DNA of 64,000 bases. Source: Crocinitomicaceae bacterium (GTDB lineage: Bacteria; Bacteroidota; Bacteroidia; Flavobacteriales_D; Crocinitomicaceae). The notes below the pieces were generated by a model. The model worked only from the letters and a program-made list of their open reading frames with translations. It made no database searches and was not told the DNA's origin. Below are positions 8,092 through 17,155 of the stretch, one piece after another (positions within the stretch are counted from its first letter, which is position 1; each line of letters opens with the position of its first letter). Both the position numbers and the translations under genes were made by a program. The stretch is from NCBI GenBank assembly GCA_024643365.1, contig JAHENC010000005.1, positions 1 through 64,000 on the forward strand, given 5' to 3'.

Positions 8092-8796
8092 TTGTTTTCA
8101 ACCAAAAGAACAGAGGATGAGTTGAAAGTCATTCGGTTCATTCTCAAACAATTTGGGTATAAGCCAGTTAATGTCTCTTTTTTCACTCGTGCATTGACAC
8201 ATAAGTCATACTTGCCGGAAGAAAAACTTGATTTTGCCAATGAACGCTTGGAGTTTTTGGGTGATGCGATATTAGACGCAGTAGTAGCTGAATTTCTTTA
8301 TTCTAAATATCCTGATGACGACGAAGGGTACTTAACCAAATTAAAGTCTCGTATTGTCAATAGAAAATCCCTTGCTGCTATCGGTGAAAAAATGGAAATT
8401 CGGACGATGCTTATTTACAATCAAGCAAGAAGCATTAATCTCGCTACACTCGAAGGAAATGCTTTCGAAGCCATTATCGGTGCCATTTATTTGGATGGTG
8501 GATTTGAAAAAGCGAAGACGGTATTAATCAAACATGTATTTAGAAATCATTTGAATTTCAGTCAATTACTTGCTGAGGAACTTGATTTTAAATCCAAATT
8601 ATTTATTTGGTGTCAAAAGAAAAAATTGAATCTAGAGTTTGATTTAATGCAAGAAACGCATGTAAACGGACAATGGAATTATGAGATGGCTGTTTTTGTG
8701 AATCGTACAGAATATGGACGTGGAAAAGGCTTTTCAAAGAAGGAAGCGGAACAAGCAGCAGCAAGAGAAACCTTGCAATTAATGGGAGAAATTTAA
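8092..8796 (+). CDS. rnc: Ribonuclease III
   Basis: This 234-aa protein has an N-terminal RNase III catalytic domain with signature ERLEFLGDAILD (metal-binding Glu/Asp) and a second acidic site in EGNAFEAIIGAIYLDGG. A C-terminal double-stranded RNA-binding domain includes GRGKGFSKKEAEQAAA. It processes rRNA precursors and cuts dsRNA. The start appears to be TTG at 8092, 17 bases after the fabF stop; no ATG or GTG in frame gives a complete N-terminus. A rare start codon could keep levels low. Confidence 0.95.
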   Translation: MFSTKRTEDELKVIRFILKQFGYKPVNVSFFTRALTHKSYLPEEKLDFANERLEFLGDAILDAVVAEFLYSKYPDDDEGYLTKLKSRIVNRKSLAAIGEKMEIRTMLIYNQARSINLATLEGNAFEAIIGAIYLDGGFEKAKTVLIKHVFRNHLNFSQLLAEELDFKSKLFIWCQKKKLNLEFDLMQETHVNGQWNYEMAVFVNRTEYGRGKGFSKKEAEQAAARETLQLMGEI

Positions 8797-8827
8797 TCAG
8801 ACGCTAGCTTTGCGTTGATTTTTATTA

Positions 8828-8835
8828 TACTTTTG
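8828..8835 (+). promoter_or_regulatory. -7 element for the small membrane protein gene
   Basis: TACTTTTG is an exact TAnnTTTG match ending 19 bases before the ATG at 8855. It suggests separate transcription from the acpP-fabF-rnc operon. Confidence 0.45.
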
Positions 8836-8854
8836 TTTCACAAAGTTCAAGATC

Positions 8855-9082
8855 ATGACAACAACAGAAATTATTTATGCAATTGGCGACCTATTTCAAT
8901 GGTCATTTGGTTTCTTCGAATTCGTAGGAAATTATTTCAATACCATGGTTATCCTATTAGGATTCTTCGGTTTTGGATATTGGATGAACGCGCAGCGTAA
9001 AATGAGCGCTAAAGCAAATGTACCAGTAGATGTAAAAGACAACGCCGGTTGGTACAAAAAAGAAAATCAAAAATTGAAATAA
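8855..9082 (+). CDS. Small membrane protein, possibly DUF6341 family
   Basis: This 75-aa protein has two adjacent hydrophobic stretches (roughly residues 5-30 and 31-47) and a charged Lys-rich tail ending NQKLK. I think it belongs to the flavobacterial DUF6341 family, recalled rather than tested. Function is unknown. It has its own -7 box (8828-8835) and a strong terminator (9101-9132), so it looks like a single-gene transcript. A clean start, its own signals and good codon use argue for a real gene. Confidence 0.8.
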   Translation: MTTTEIIYAIGDLFQWSFGFFEFVGNYFNTMVILLGFFGFGYWMNAQRKMSAKANVPVDVKDNAGWYKKENQKLK

Positions 9083-9100
9083 TAGTTCAATTCAAAATAT

Positions 9101-9132
9101 AAAAATGTCCGCATAACGCGGACATTTTTTTT
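9101..9132 (+). terminator. Terminator after the small membrane protein gene
   Basis: A hairpin with stem ATGTCCGC (9105-9112) and GCGGACAT (9118-9125) and a 5-base loop is followed by a run of eight T. Flanking A and T runs extend the stem to 12 bp. Confidence 0.9.
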
Positions 9133-9151
9133 GTCTAAAAATTCGTTCAAA

Positions 9152-9182
9152 AAAAAAGCAGACTCAATAGGTCTGCTTTTTT
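9152..9182 (-). terminator. Terminator after sdhB
   Basis: AAAAAAGCAGAC (9152-9163) pairs with GTCTGCTTTTTT (9171-9182) around a 7-base loop. On the minus strand it ends in a T run and would stop the sdhCAB transcript. Because A and T runs flank both sides it may also act in the other direction. Confidence 0.88.
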
Positions 9183-9202
9183 ATACTTTATTTAAGCGTT
9201 TT

Positions 9203-9967
9203 TTATGCTTTTGTTAAAGCACCTTTTAGAAATTCTCTGTTCATTCGAGCAATGTTTTCAATTGAAATTCCTTTTGGACATTCAATTTCACATGCTCCGG
9301 TATTCGTACAATTCCCGAATCCTTCTTCGTCCATTTGACGAACCATATTCAATACACGATCAGTAGCTTCTACTTTCCCTTGAGGTAATAATGCATACTG
9401 GGAAACTTTTGCCCCAACGAACAACATCGCAGAACCATTTTTACATGATGCAACACAAGCCCCACATCCAATACACGCTGCCGCTTCAAATGCTTTGTCT
9501 GCATCAGCTTTTGGAATTGGAATAGCATTGGCATCCATCGTGCGTCCAGATGTGTTAACAGAAACAAATCCTCCTGCTTGTTGAATGCGGTCAAAGGCAC
9601 TACGATCAACCATCAAATCTTTGATGATTGGGAATGCGCGTGATCTCCAAGGTTCTACATAAATGGTATCTCCATCTTTAAACATACGCATGTGCAATTG
9701 ACATGTTGTAATTCCTGAGTCTGGTCCATGTGCACGACCGTTGATGTATAAGGAACACATTCCACAGATTCCTTCGCGACAATCGTGATCGAAAGCAATC
9801 GGTGACTGTTTCTCATTAATCAATTGTTCATTCAACTGATCCAACATCTCCAAGAAAGAGCTATCTGTAGAAACGCTATTCAATGTATACGTTTCTAAAG
9901 CGCCTTTCGCTTTTGAATTTTTCTGTCTCCAGATTTTCAATGTGATATTAATGAACTTAGAAGCCAT
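9203..9967 (-). CDS. sdhB: Succinate dehydrogenase / fumarate reductase iron-sulfur subunit
   Basis: This 254-aa protein carries all three cluster sites: CREGICGMC for the 2Fe-2S plant-type domain, [11 protein letters not shown], and the [15 protein letters not shown] region for the 4Fe-4S and 3Fe-4S clusters. It passes electrons from the SdhA flavin to the SdhC haem/quinone site in the TCA cycle. It is last in the sdhC-A-B operon, 14 bases after sdhA, with a terminator at 9152-9182. Sequence alone does not show whether the complex favours succinate oxidation or fumarate reduction. Confidence 0.97.
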   Translation of the reverse strand: MASKFINITLKIWRQKNSKAKGALETYTLNSVSTDSSFLEMLDQLNEQLINEKQSPIAFDHDCREGICGMCSLYINGRAHGPDSGITTCQLHMRMFKDGDTIYVEPWRSRAFPIIKDLMVDRSAFDRIQQAGGFVSVNTSGRTMDANAIPIPKADADKAFEAAACIGCGACVASCKNGSAMLFVGAKVSQYALLPQGKVEATDRVLNMVRQMDEEGFGNCTNTGACEIECPKGISIENIARMNREFLKGALTKA

Positions 9968-9981
9968 AATCTCTTTCTTAA

Positions 9982-11994
9982 TTATTTGTAATTTCTTGCT
10001 GCTATCTTAATAAACTCGTAATTCAAATCCTCTTTGTGAAGTGTTGATTGTTTTGAGTCTGAACCATTGTATTCCCATGCGCCAACATACTTGAATTTTT
10101 CGTCGTCACGTAAAGTCTCGCCTTCTGAATCTTGGTGTTCCTCTCGGAAGTGTCCACCACAAGATTCTTCGCGGTGTAATGCATCAACAGCCATTAATTG
10201 ACCCAATTCTATAAGATCCGCTACACGCATCACTTTTTCCAATTCAGGATTCATTTCATCAGAACTACCAGGAACATAAACGTCTTTGTAAAACTCTTCG
10301 CGCAATAGTCCGATTTCTTCAATGGCTTGTTTTAAACCTTCTTCATTACGAGCCATTCCAACCTTATTCCACATGATTAATCCTAATCGTTTGTGGAAGT
10401 GGTCAACAGATTTAGAACCGTTGTTATTCAAGAAACGATCAATCGTCTCTTTTACTTCGTTTTCAGCTGCATCAAATTCAGGAGAATCCGTAGCGATTTT
10501 ACCTGTACGAATTTCATTAGCAAGGTAATCAGAAACAGTATATGGTAAAACAAAATAACCATCTGCTAGTCCTTGCATCAATGCTGATGCACCAAGTCGA
10601 TTGGCACCGTGATCAGAGAAGTTAGCTTCACCTGTCACAAAACAACCTTCGATGGTACTTTGTAAGTTGTAATCAACCCAAACTCCTCCCATTGTGTAGT
10701 GAACAGCTGGATAAATTTTCATTGGAGTTTCGTACGGGTTTTCATCAGTGATTTTTTGATACATCTGGAACAAGTTCCCGTATTTCTCTTCTATCCACTT
10801 TTTCCCCAATTCGATCATGCGCTCTTCTGTAGGATTGTGATCTCCCAACGCATAAGCTGCTTGCTTTCCTTTGCTTTTAATTTCAGATGCGAAATCAAGG
10901 TAAACACCTTCATTTGTATCATTTGCTTCAATACCGTGTCCTTCATCACAACGCTCTTTCGCTGCACGAGAAGCCACGTCACGAGGGACAAGGTTTCCGA
11001 ATGCAGGATAACGTCGTTCTAAATAGTAATCTCTATCTTCTTCTGCGATTTGAGTTGGTTTCAATTTACCCGCTCTAATTGCTTCAGCATCTTCTTTTTT
11101 CTTTGGAACCCAAATGCGGCCTGAATTTCTTAATGATTCAGACATCAAGGTTAATTTGGATTGATTTGTTCCGTGAACGGGAACGCATGTAGGGTGAATT
11201 TGAACATAACAAGGGTTAGCAAATAATGCCCCTCTTTTGTGTACTTTCCATGCTGCAGAAACATTACTTCCCATTGCATTCGTGGAAAGGAAGTATACAT
11301 TACCATAACCACCAGATGCGATCACTACCGCATGTGCAGAATGACGCTCTAATTCACCTGTAACCAAGTTACGAGCAATAATTCCACGAGCTTTTCCATC
11401 AATTTTTACTAAGTCCATCATTTCATGACGGTGGTACATTTTCACACGACCTAATCCAATTTGACGTGATAACGCCGAATAAGCACCTAATAATAATTGT
11501 TGTCCAGTTTGTCCAGCTGCGTAAAATGTACGTTGAACTTGCGTCCCACCAAATGAACGATTATCAAGTAGTCCACCGTATTCACGTGCAAAAGGAACAC
11601 CTTGAGCCACACATTGATCGATGATGTTACCTGAAACTTCCGCTAAACGATGAACGTTTGCTTCACGTGCACGGTAATCTCCACCTTTGATGGTATCATA
11701 AAACAAACGATAAACAGAGTCACCATCGTTTTGGTAATTTTTCGCTGCATTGATACCTCCTTGTGCGGCAATAGAATGGGCACGACGCGGAGAATCTTGA
11801 AAACAGAATGCTTTTACATTATATCCCATTTCACCTAGGGATGCAGCAGCCGATGCTCCGGCTAATCCTGTTCCTACAACAATAACGTCAATCTTTGGAC
11901 GATTGTTGGGAGCAACCAATTTCATGTGATTTTTGTGGTTAGTCCACTTGTCAGCAATCGGTCCTTCTGGAATTCTTGAATTTAATTTTGACAT
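9982..11994 (-). CDS. sdhA: Succinate dehydrogenase / fumarate reductase flavoprotein subunit
   Basis: This 670-aa protein is the long Bacteroidota SdhA form. It has the FAD-binding [16 protein letters not shown], the flavin-attaching His in [15 protein letters not shown], and the substrate/active-site segment [12 protein letters not shown]. It oxidises succinate to fumarate with covalent FAD on the cytoplasmic face. It sits between sdhC (13-base gap) and sdhB (14-base gap), so all three are translated from one message starting near 12937. Confidence 0.98.
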   Translation of the reverse strand: MSKLNSRIPEGPIADKWTNHKNHMKLVAPNNRPKIDVIVVGTGLAGASAAASLGEMGYNVKAFCFQDSPRRAHSIAAQGGINAAKNYQNDGDSVYRLFYDTIKGGDYRAREANVHRLAEVSGNIIDQCVAQGVPFAREYGGLLDNRSFGGTQVQRTFYAAGQTGQQLLLGAYSALSRQIGLGRVKMYHRHEMMDLVKIDGKARGIIARNLVTGELERHSAHAVVIASGGYGNVYFLSTNAMGSNVSAAWKVHKRGALFANPCYVQIHPTCVPVHGTNQSKLTLMSESLRNSGRIWVPKKKEDAEAIRAGKLKPTQIAEEDRDYYLERRYPAFGNLVPRDVASRAAKERCDEGHGIEANDTNEGVYLDFASEIKSKGKQAAYALGDHNPTEERMIELGKKWIEEKYGNLFQMYQKITDENPYETPMKIYPAVHYTMGGVWVDYNLQSTIEGCFVTGEANFSDHGANRLGASALMQGLADGYFVLPYTVSDYLANEIRTGKIATDSPEFDAAENEVKETIDRFLNNNGSKSVDHFHKRLGLIMWNKVGMARNEEGLKQAIEEIGLLREEFYKDVYVPGSSDEMNPELEKVMRVADLIELGQLMAVDALHREESCGGHFREEHQDSEGETLRDDEKFKYVGAWEYNGSDSKQSTLHKEDLNYEFIKIAARNYK

Positions 11995-12007
11995 AATCCT
12001 GTTTTTC

Positions 12008-12913
12008 CTAATGGTTCATGTAAATAATAACGGGAATAATTGCGAATAAGAAAGGCACAACAATACTGAATGCCATTCCTATTTTCTTAATGATAGGCAT
12101 GTACAACGGATGATTCAATCCTAAAGATTGAAACGCAGATGCAAATCCATGCCATAAGTGATATCCCAAAACCAACATGGAAATCACGTAAAAAATAACA
12201 CCGAATAATGCACTTGAATTATCTTTACTGAAGAACGTCATTACAACTGTGTGCAAATCTTTGTACCCATCTCCAATTTTTACATGAGAGGTAAGGTCGT
12301 AGAATTCATGTTTGTTTTTAATCTCGAACAATTTTTGTTCTTGTCCAGTACTCGGATCTTTTACCTTGAATTGTTGGTAGGTTCCATTCGTGTTTAAGTA
12401 ATGTGTCACTTCAATCGGTTTAGTGATCATTTCTCCCGTAGCTGGATTTTGTCCAACTGGGTAATCAACCGTCTTTACCAATGAATGTAAAGGAATCTCT
12501 TCGGTAATTTTCGCTTTCCACCAGAAATTAGCCATGTGCGTAGCTAGAAAAACCAAAATCAAGGTTCCTAAAATCGCCATGTTTCTAGATGCCGTTCCAG
12601 AATTTGCTTTTGGATTATTGTATGCATATTTAACCGGACGGGCATTTTTGTTTTGAATCGTCAACATAATACCATCAACTGCATGAACAATCAACGCAAT
12701 GTATGTGGTATAAGACAAAACTTTAATGAACAAATTATGCCCCATGAAGTAAGCATATTCATTAAAGGCACGACGTCCTTCTTCGCCGGTTTTGAAAATA
12801 AGTTGAAGGTTACCGAGTAGGTGACCAACAAGGAATGTACATAAGAACAATCCCGTCAAAGCCATGAAGTACTTCTTGGCGATGGATGATTTAAATAATA
12901 CTGAGTTACTCAT
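12008..12913 (-). CDS. sdhC: Succinate dehydrogenase cytochrome b subunit, enlarged
   Basis: This 301-aa membrane anchor of the Bacteroidota/epsilon type has five hydrophobic segments and candidate haem ligands H31, H77, H126 and H252 or H255. It carries electrons between SdhB and menaquinone. From memory, members are usually about 220-240 aa. The extra length here is a hydrophilic stretch (roughly 135-218) between the third and fourth membrane segments, rich in Lys, Glu, Thr and Pro. No frameshift is evident and the reading resumes with a normal [15 protein letters not shown] segment. First gene of sdhCAB; -7 box TAAATTTG at 12944-12937. Confidence 0.93.
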   Translation of the reverse strand: MSNSVLFKSSIAKKYFMALTGLFLCTFLVGHLLGNLQLIFKTGEEGRRAFNEYAYFMGHNLFIKVLSYTTYIALIVHAVDGIMLTIQNKNARPVKYAYNNPKANSGTASRNMAILGTLILVFLATHMANFWWKAKITEEIPLHSLVKTVDYPVGQNPATGEMITKPIEVTHYLNTNGTYQQFKVKDPSTGQEQKLFEIKNKHEFYDLTSHVKIGDGYKDLHTVVMTFFSKDNSSALFGVIFYVISMLVLGYHLWHGFASAFQSLGLNHPLYMPIIKKIGMAFSIVVPFLFAIIPVIIYMNH

Positions 12914-12936
12914 AATTGTTAACCATTAATGTGATG

Positions 12937-12944
12937 CAAATTTA
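12937..12944 (-). promoter_or_regulatory. -7 element of the sdhCAB operon
   Basis: On the minus strand TAAATTTG matches TAnnTTTG exactly and ends 23 bases before the sdhC ATG. No convincing TTTG is visible at -33. Confidence 0.5.
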
Positions 12945-12981
12945 CTTCTAACTAACAATAAAATAGAAGTTTTGTTTCTAT

Positions 12982-13896
12982 TTAGAATGAATTTAGATAA
13001 GATAGTTCGGTTATTGTTTCAGCAACCTTTAATTTAACGTTGGATCCAATAATAACGGAACGATTATCTGCGAAGTGTCCAATCGGAAAATCATAACAAA
13101 TCGGAATTTTTGAGTAGGTGAAGTGATGGGAAACAATTTCGTCAATTGTTAATCCTGTAGGATTGTCAGTATCCTCTAAATCAGTCATTCCGCCAATAAT
13201 TAAACCCTTAATTTTTCCTAATGCACCCGTTTTTTTCAAGGCAAAAAACATCCTGTCTAAATGGTATAATTGTTCGGCTAAGTCTTCTAAAAATAAAATG
13301 CCACCGTCAAAATTCAAGGCATCATCGGTGCCTAACAGGCTAAAGACAATGCTTAAATTTCCCCCAATAAGAGTACCATTTGCCTCTCCATGTTTATTGG
13401 ATTGATTCGCAGAACATGTAATTACGGGATATCCACCTCCTAAAATCTCGAGCATTGTATCCAATGCTTCAGTTGAATTGGACTCAAAATTAAGAGGCAT
13501 CGAACCATGAATACTTTTTACACCAAGCTTCATCAAACGATGATGGAAAACGGTAATATCACTAAAACCAATGATCCATTTGGGTTCACGCAACATATTC
13601 GCCCAATTAATTTCATCAACGATGCGCACACATCCATATCCTCCTCGTGCGCACAAAATAGCTTTCACTTCTGGATGGTCGATGCCAAATTGCATGTCCG
13701 CTGTTCTTTCCGCATCCGTTCCAGAAAAATATCGATGCGAACCAAGACAGTGTTCACTTAATAAGACACGATAACCCTTTTGTTCCAAAAAGTTCTTAGT
13801 GAATAAAACGGAATTTGAATCCGTTGCTTTTGCTGGTGCGGTGATGTAAATTAAATCACCTTCTTTTAATGTGGGCGGTGTAATCATTTCGTTCAT
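12982..13896 (-). CDS. ldcA: LD-carboxypeptidase (S66 family)
   Basis: This 304-aa protein is of the LdcA/MccF peptidase family. Catalytic parts are visible: the nucleophile region around ARGGYG and GFSDITVFH, Glu in LFLEDLAEQLYHLDRM, and His in CYDFPIGHFADN. Members remove the terminal D-alanine from murein tetrapeptides during cell wall recycling; MccF relatives cleave microcin C adducts instead. No signal peptide is seen, fitting a cytoplasmic recycling role. The ATG overlaps the ispD stop by four bases, so the two are probably translated together. Confidence 0.93.
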   Translation of the reverse strand: MNEMITPPTLKEGDLIYITAPAKATDSNSVLFTKNFLEQKGYRVLLSEHCLGSHRYFSGTDAERTADMQFGIDHPEVKAILCARGGYGCVRIVDEINWANMLREPKWIIGFSDITVFHHRLMKLGVKSIHGSMPLNFESNSTEALDTMLEILGGGYPVITCSANQSNKHGEANGTLIGGNLSIVFSLLGTDDALNFDGGILFLEDLAEQLYHLDRMFFALKKTGALGKIKGLIIGGMTDLEDTDNPTGLTIDEIVSHHFTYSKIPICYDFPIGHFADNRSVIIGSNVKLKVAETITELSYLNSF

Positions 13897-14558
13897 GAAA
13901 ATGGAAGAAGTGCCGTTGCTATGGCAAGGTCTCCGGCGGTGGTGATTTTTATATTTTCTTCGTTACTTATAACCAAAAAAGGTTCTGTTCCAGTTAATCC
14001 TACTACGCTTGCGTCGTCAGTCATTCCTTCATGAAAACTTGTTTGATAGGCTCTCTTAAGTAACTCTGCCTTGAAACATTGAGGTGTATGAACTAATTTA
14101 TATGCGTTACGATCGACCATTTCAGAGCCATCTATTGTAAGAACCCGCAAGGAATCTTTCACCGCAAGAACAGGAATAACACTGTCAGAGTATGCGAGTC
14201 CTTCGATGCAGCGTTGAATGGTTTCATGGCTGACTAGTGGACGTACACCATCGTGAACCATAATAAAATCTCCTGAACAATGACTTAATGCTAATTGTAT
14301 CGAGTGGAACCGTTCTTGTCCACCAGCACTCACATGATGTGGAATTTCACAATGAAAAGTCTTTAGTAACTCTGTCCAATAAGAAATCCAGTCTGCTGGC
14401 AAAGTGATGATGATTTCCAAAGTTGGATCAAATGAATGAAATTTTTCCAAACAATGAAGTAGAATAGGCTTGCCTTGAATTTCCAAAAATTGTTTGGGTA
14501 AATCAGTTCCCATTCGCTTTCCTATTCCACCAGCAGTAATGATTACAGATCCTTTCAT
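13893..14558 (-). CDS. ispD: 2-C-methyl-D-erythritol 4-phosphate cytidylyltransferase
   Basis: This 221-aa nucleotidyltransferase begins with the CTP-binding signature ITAGGIGKRMG followed by PKQFLEIQGKP. Later conserved blocks are HDGVRPLVS and DRNAYKLVHTPQ. It makes CDP-ME from MEP in the non-mevalonate isoprenoid pathway, which also uses ispG found at 48534. A TATTTTTG box at 14573-14566 ends seven bases before the ATG, so ispD-ldcA may have a promoter of its own besides read-through from the upstream lipid kinase gene. Confidence 0.96.
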   Translation of the reverse strand: MKGSVIITAGGIGKRMGTDLPKQFLEIQGKPILLHCLEKFHSFDPTLEIIITLPADWISYWTELLKTFHCEIPHHVSAGGQERFHSIQLALSHCSGDFIMVHDGVRPLVSHETIQRCIEGLAYSDSVIPVLAVKDSLRVLTIDGSEMVDRNAYKLVHTPQCFKAELLKRAYQTSFHEGMTDDASVVGLTGTEPFLVISNEENIKITTAGDLAIATALLPFS

Positions 14559-14565
14559 AGCCCTT

Positions 14566-14573
14566 CAAAAATA
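14566..14573 (-). promoter_or_regulatory. -7 element upstream of ispD
   Basis: TATTTTTG on the minus strand is an exact TAnnTTTG match ending seven bases before the ispD ATG. A start here would give an almost leaderless mRNA. Confidence 0.4.
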
Positions 14574-14588
14574 CGCATTGCCAAGGAA

Positions 14589-15485
14589 TTAATAGGAAAG
14601 AATTTTCAATCTTTGGGGAATGATAGCGATTTCGAAGGATTTCCCGTGAATGTATTCGCCGTCAGTTTCGGCATGTAATTCTTCTGAATCACTTGTTAAG
14701 GTAAGTGAATTACTTTCAAAGTAATGTGCTTCAGGATGTTTGATGCGTTTGCCTCTTTTTACCTTTATGACATTTAACAAATAATCAAGCAGCGATACTT
14801 TTGCTAAAATGGTCATGTTTAATTTTCCGTCTGATATGGATGCGCCAGGATGTATGTGTAAACCATTTCCAAAAATGGAGCCATTGCAAGCAGCAGCTAA
14901 AAGAAATTCTCCTTTATAGGTAAAATTACCTGCACTTATAGATATGTGCGGTCGTTTAAATCCAATGAATGTTTTCAAAATCGCTAAGCCATAAGAAAAT
15001 CGAGGTCCAAATTTTTGACGGAACTCCGTTAGCGAAAGGACTACCGATCCACCAAAACCGATATCCGCTATATTCATAAAATAGCGTGTTTCATTTTCAG
15101 TGACCATTTTTCCAATATCTGAAAGAACAAAGGTAGGTTTAGTCATTGCGTCGATGAATAGATCAAAATGAAATTTCTGAAAAAATGTACTCTGGTAAAA
15201 ATCATTTCCCGTCCCGAAAGGTATGATGGCTAAAATGGGCAGTTCAGGACTTCCGGATTCAAGTAATCCATTTAAAATTTCATTTAGCGTACCGTCACCA
15301 CCAATGGCTACAATCATTTCTACATTAGAAGCATATATTTTTGCAACATCAACCAATTCTTTTCCTTTATTAGAAGCGATGAATTGATACTGATCACCTA
15401 GCATATGTGAGCAAGTATCCAGAAAACGCTGAAGTGATTTACTCACTTCTTTACTCCCATTCATTAAAAAAAGTGTTTTTCGCAT
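14589..15485 (-). CDS. Diacylglycerol/sphingosine kinase-like lipid kinase (YegS/DgkB family)
   Basis: This 298-aa protein carries the DAGK catalytic signature IGGDGTLNEILNGL and the GTGNDF motif, followed by the beta-rich C-terminal domain of the YegS/DgkB family. The likely reaction is ATP-dependent phosphorylation of diacylglycerol or a related lipid at the inner membrane. Some Bacteroidota make sphingolipids, so a sphingoid base is another possible substrate. It precedes ispD by 30 bases. A TATCTTTG box (15497-15490) ends four bases before the ATG, implying a leaderless transcript. Confidence 0.88.
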   Translation of the reverse strand: MRKTLFLMNGSKEVSKSLQRFLDTCSHMLGDQYQFIASNKGKELVDVAKIYASNVEMIVAIGGDGTLNEILNGLLESGSPELPILAIIPFGTGNDFYQSTFFQKFHFDLFIDAMTKPTFVLSDIGKMVTENETRYFMNIADIGFGGSVVLSLTEFRQKFGPRFSYGLAILKTFIGFKRPHISISAGNFTYKGEFLLAAACNGSIFGNGLHIHPGASISDGKLNMTILAKVSLLDYLLNVIKVKRGKRIKHPEAHYFESNSLTLTSDSEELHAETDGEYIHGKSFEIAIIPQRLKILSY

Positions 15486-15489
15486 TTTT

Positions 15490-15586
15490 CAAAGATAATT
15501 GAATATCGCTTTAATCGGAATATGTTAAAATCATAACGCACAAACAAATGAATGTAAAAAAGTAAATTTTCAAATGATTATCTTTG
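15490..15586. promoter_or_regulatory. Mirror-image leaderless promoters of the lipid kinase and the divergent membrane gene
   Basis: Both genes flanking this gap have the same -7 octamer TATCTTTG. It occurs once on the minus strand (15497-15490) and once on the plus strand (15579-15586), each exactly four bases before the ATG (15485 and 15591). No clear TTTG lies at the usual -33 spacing. Confidence 0.5.
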
Positions 15587-15590
15587 TTGC

Positions 15591-16319
15591 ATGATTATTG
15601 GTGCAGATTATGAGAAGATGATTTGGAAATTTGGTGAATTCACATTGATGGAACCAAATACCCTCATTACAGATACCCTTATGTCTGCTATTTGTTTCTA
15701 CCTGACATATAAATTATGGAAAGAACAAAATAGAAATCCATTCGTCAATTGGTTTATGGCTTTTTTCTTAATGTTAGGGATTAGCACATTTATTGGAGGA
15801 TTAGGACATGGCTTTTATTTTTATTGGGGAACGATCGGAAAAATACCTGGTTGGATAACGGCAATTATAGCTGTTTTTTGCATCGAACAGGCAATGATTT
15901 CATTCGTTTACAATAAATCCCTTCAAAAAATTTATAAAGGTTTGTCCATACTCAAAATGCTAATAGTTTTGGGAATTTTTCTACGGATTTGTTTAAATAG
16001 TCAAGTGATTGAAAGGCCAGAATTAGGATTTTTACCAATTGCAATGAATACGATTTTAGGAACCATATTAAGTGCTGGCATTTTAGGTGTGGTATTTTAC
16101 CGGAAGCATCAAGCGCCTTTTCATTATTTTTCGATTGGCGTACTTGCGATGTTACCTGCAGCATTCGTTTTTCTAATGAAAATAAATTTACATCCATGGA
16201 TGGATAAAAATGATGTTTCCCATATCTTGTTATCGATAGGAAATGTATTCTTTTATGTAGGTATAATAAAAGTTACGCCAGAATTAACATCTAAATTTAA
16301 TACTGAATTCGAAGGGTAG
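15591..16319 (+). CDS. Multi-pass membrane protein of unknown function
   Basis: This protein of up to 242 aa has seven predicted membrane helices and a short soluble tail. I recognise a resemblance to the DUF6962-type family but cannot confirm it, and no activity is known. The ATG at 15591 lies four bases after a perfect -7 box, so either the message is leaderless or translation starts later; ATG 15648 (MEPNTLITDTLM) gives a natural N-terminus ahead of the first helix. The 3' end overlaps the anti-sigma gene convergently by 23 bases. Confidence 0.8.
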   Translation: MIIGADYEKMIWKFGEFTLMEPNTLITDTLMSAICFYLTYKLWKEQNRNPFVNWFMAFFLMLGISTFIGGLGHGFYFYWGTIGKIPGWITAIIAVFCIEQAMISFVYNKSLQKIYKGLSILKMLIVLGIFLRICLNSQVIERPELGFLPIAMNTILGTILSAGILGVVFYRKHQAPFHYFSIGVLAMLPAAFVFLMKINLHPWMDKNDVSHILLSIGNVFFYVGIIKVTPELTSKFNTEFEG

Positions 16320-17154
16320 AATACTTTGAGATGGTTTTTCCAGAAACTGTTTTTCCAGTTAAGTAATAGATATAAGTTCCAGCAGGACAAACATCACCAT
16401 CTACTTTCTTTCCATTCCAACTTTCTTGAGGATTAGTGCTCTTAAATACAAGTTGATTCTTCATGTCTAGTATGACTAAACTAAAATCACTGAATTCATA
16501 GGAACTTAAGTCTACGCTAAATTCATCGTTTTTACCGTCACCATTCGGAGTAAAGATATTCGGCAATACAATGGTTTCTTCTTGAACATTAGAAGCTGGA
16601 TCAAGTTCAAGTGTCACAGGTATATTTACGATTGGATTTTGTGAAATTGCTGCACTGTTTTGATTGGCCACAATCGTTTGAATTGGAAGTGTTGGAATCA
16701 CTTCAGGATCTTTGTTCGTCAAAGAAATTCCAGGGAACGTTTCGTTACTACTGTGTGTGATTCCAGGCCCAAAGCTAGGTTCATTGTCCTCTTGAGGAAT
16801 TTCTGGAATCAAAAATACATACTCATAGATTTTAGCAGGTTTTGATGTTGATTTTATCACTGCTTTCTCATCATTAGACTTGGTTAGAGTCGATGTTTTT
16901 TTGGATTCTTTAGAGCTCACCGATTTTGTGGATGATGTTTTTTGTTGTGTCAACATCCAAACACCTCCAATTACCGCAGCGGCACTCAATCCACCGATAA
17001 TCGATTTTGTAAGAAGAGATAAACCACTACTAACGACAGTTGTTCCTGAAGTAATGGAAGAAGAAACGGAAGCCCATAATTCTGGACTTACTGGCGACTG
17101 GTGTTGTGCCAATTTCTCTTGAAACAATTCTTTTATGAAATCTTTTTCTTCCAT
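16297..17154 (-). CDS. Anti-sigma-like membrane protein with T9SS type B-like C-terminal domain
   Basis: This 285-aa protein has three parts: a 45-residue cytoplasmic N-terminus (MEEKDFIKELFQEKLAQ, ELWASV), one membrane helix at about 48-69, and a long Ser/Thr/Pro-rich linker. It ends with a gliding-motility/CHU_C type domain from about residue 198, with NIFTPNGDGKNDEF and the closing strand around YSTLRIQY. The domain belongs to the type B sorting family, but there is no cleavable signal peptide. The gene starts one base after the upstream ECF sigma gene, so the N-terminus probably binds that sigma factor and the C-terminus lies outside the inner membrane. The anti-sigma role is inferred from position and topology. 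Confidence 0.78.
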   Translation of the reverse strand: MEEKDFIKELFQEKLAQHQSPVSPELWASVSSSITSGTTVVSSGLSLLTKSIIGGLSAAAVIGGVWMLTQQKTSSTKSVSSKESKKTSTLTKSNDEKAVIKSTSKPAKIYEYVFLIPEIPQEDNEPSFGPGITHSSNETFPGISLTNKDPEVIPTLPIQTIVANQNSAAISQNPIVNIPVTLELDPASNVQEETIVLPNIFTPNGDGKNDEFSVDLSSYEFSDFSLVILDMKNQLVFKSTNPQESWNGKKVDGDVCPAGTYIYYLTGKTVSGKTISKYSTLRIQY

Positions 17155-17155
17155 G

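Noticed and set aside
13893-13896. Frameshift between ispD and ldcA
   Set aside because: The four-base overlap is normal start-stop coupling; both proteins are full length.
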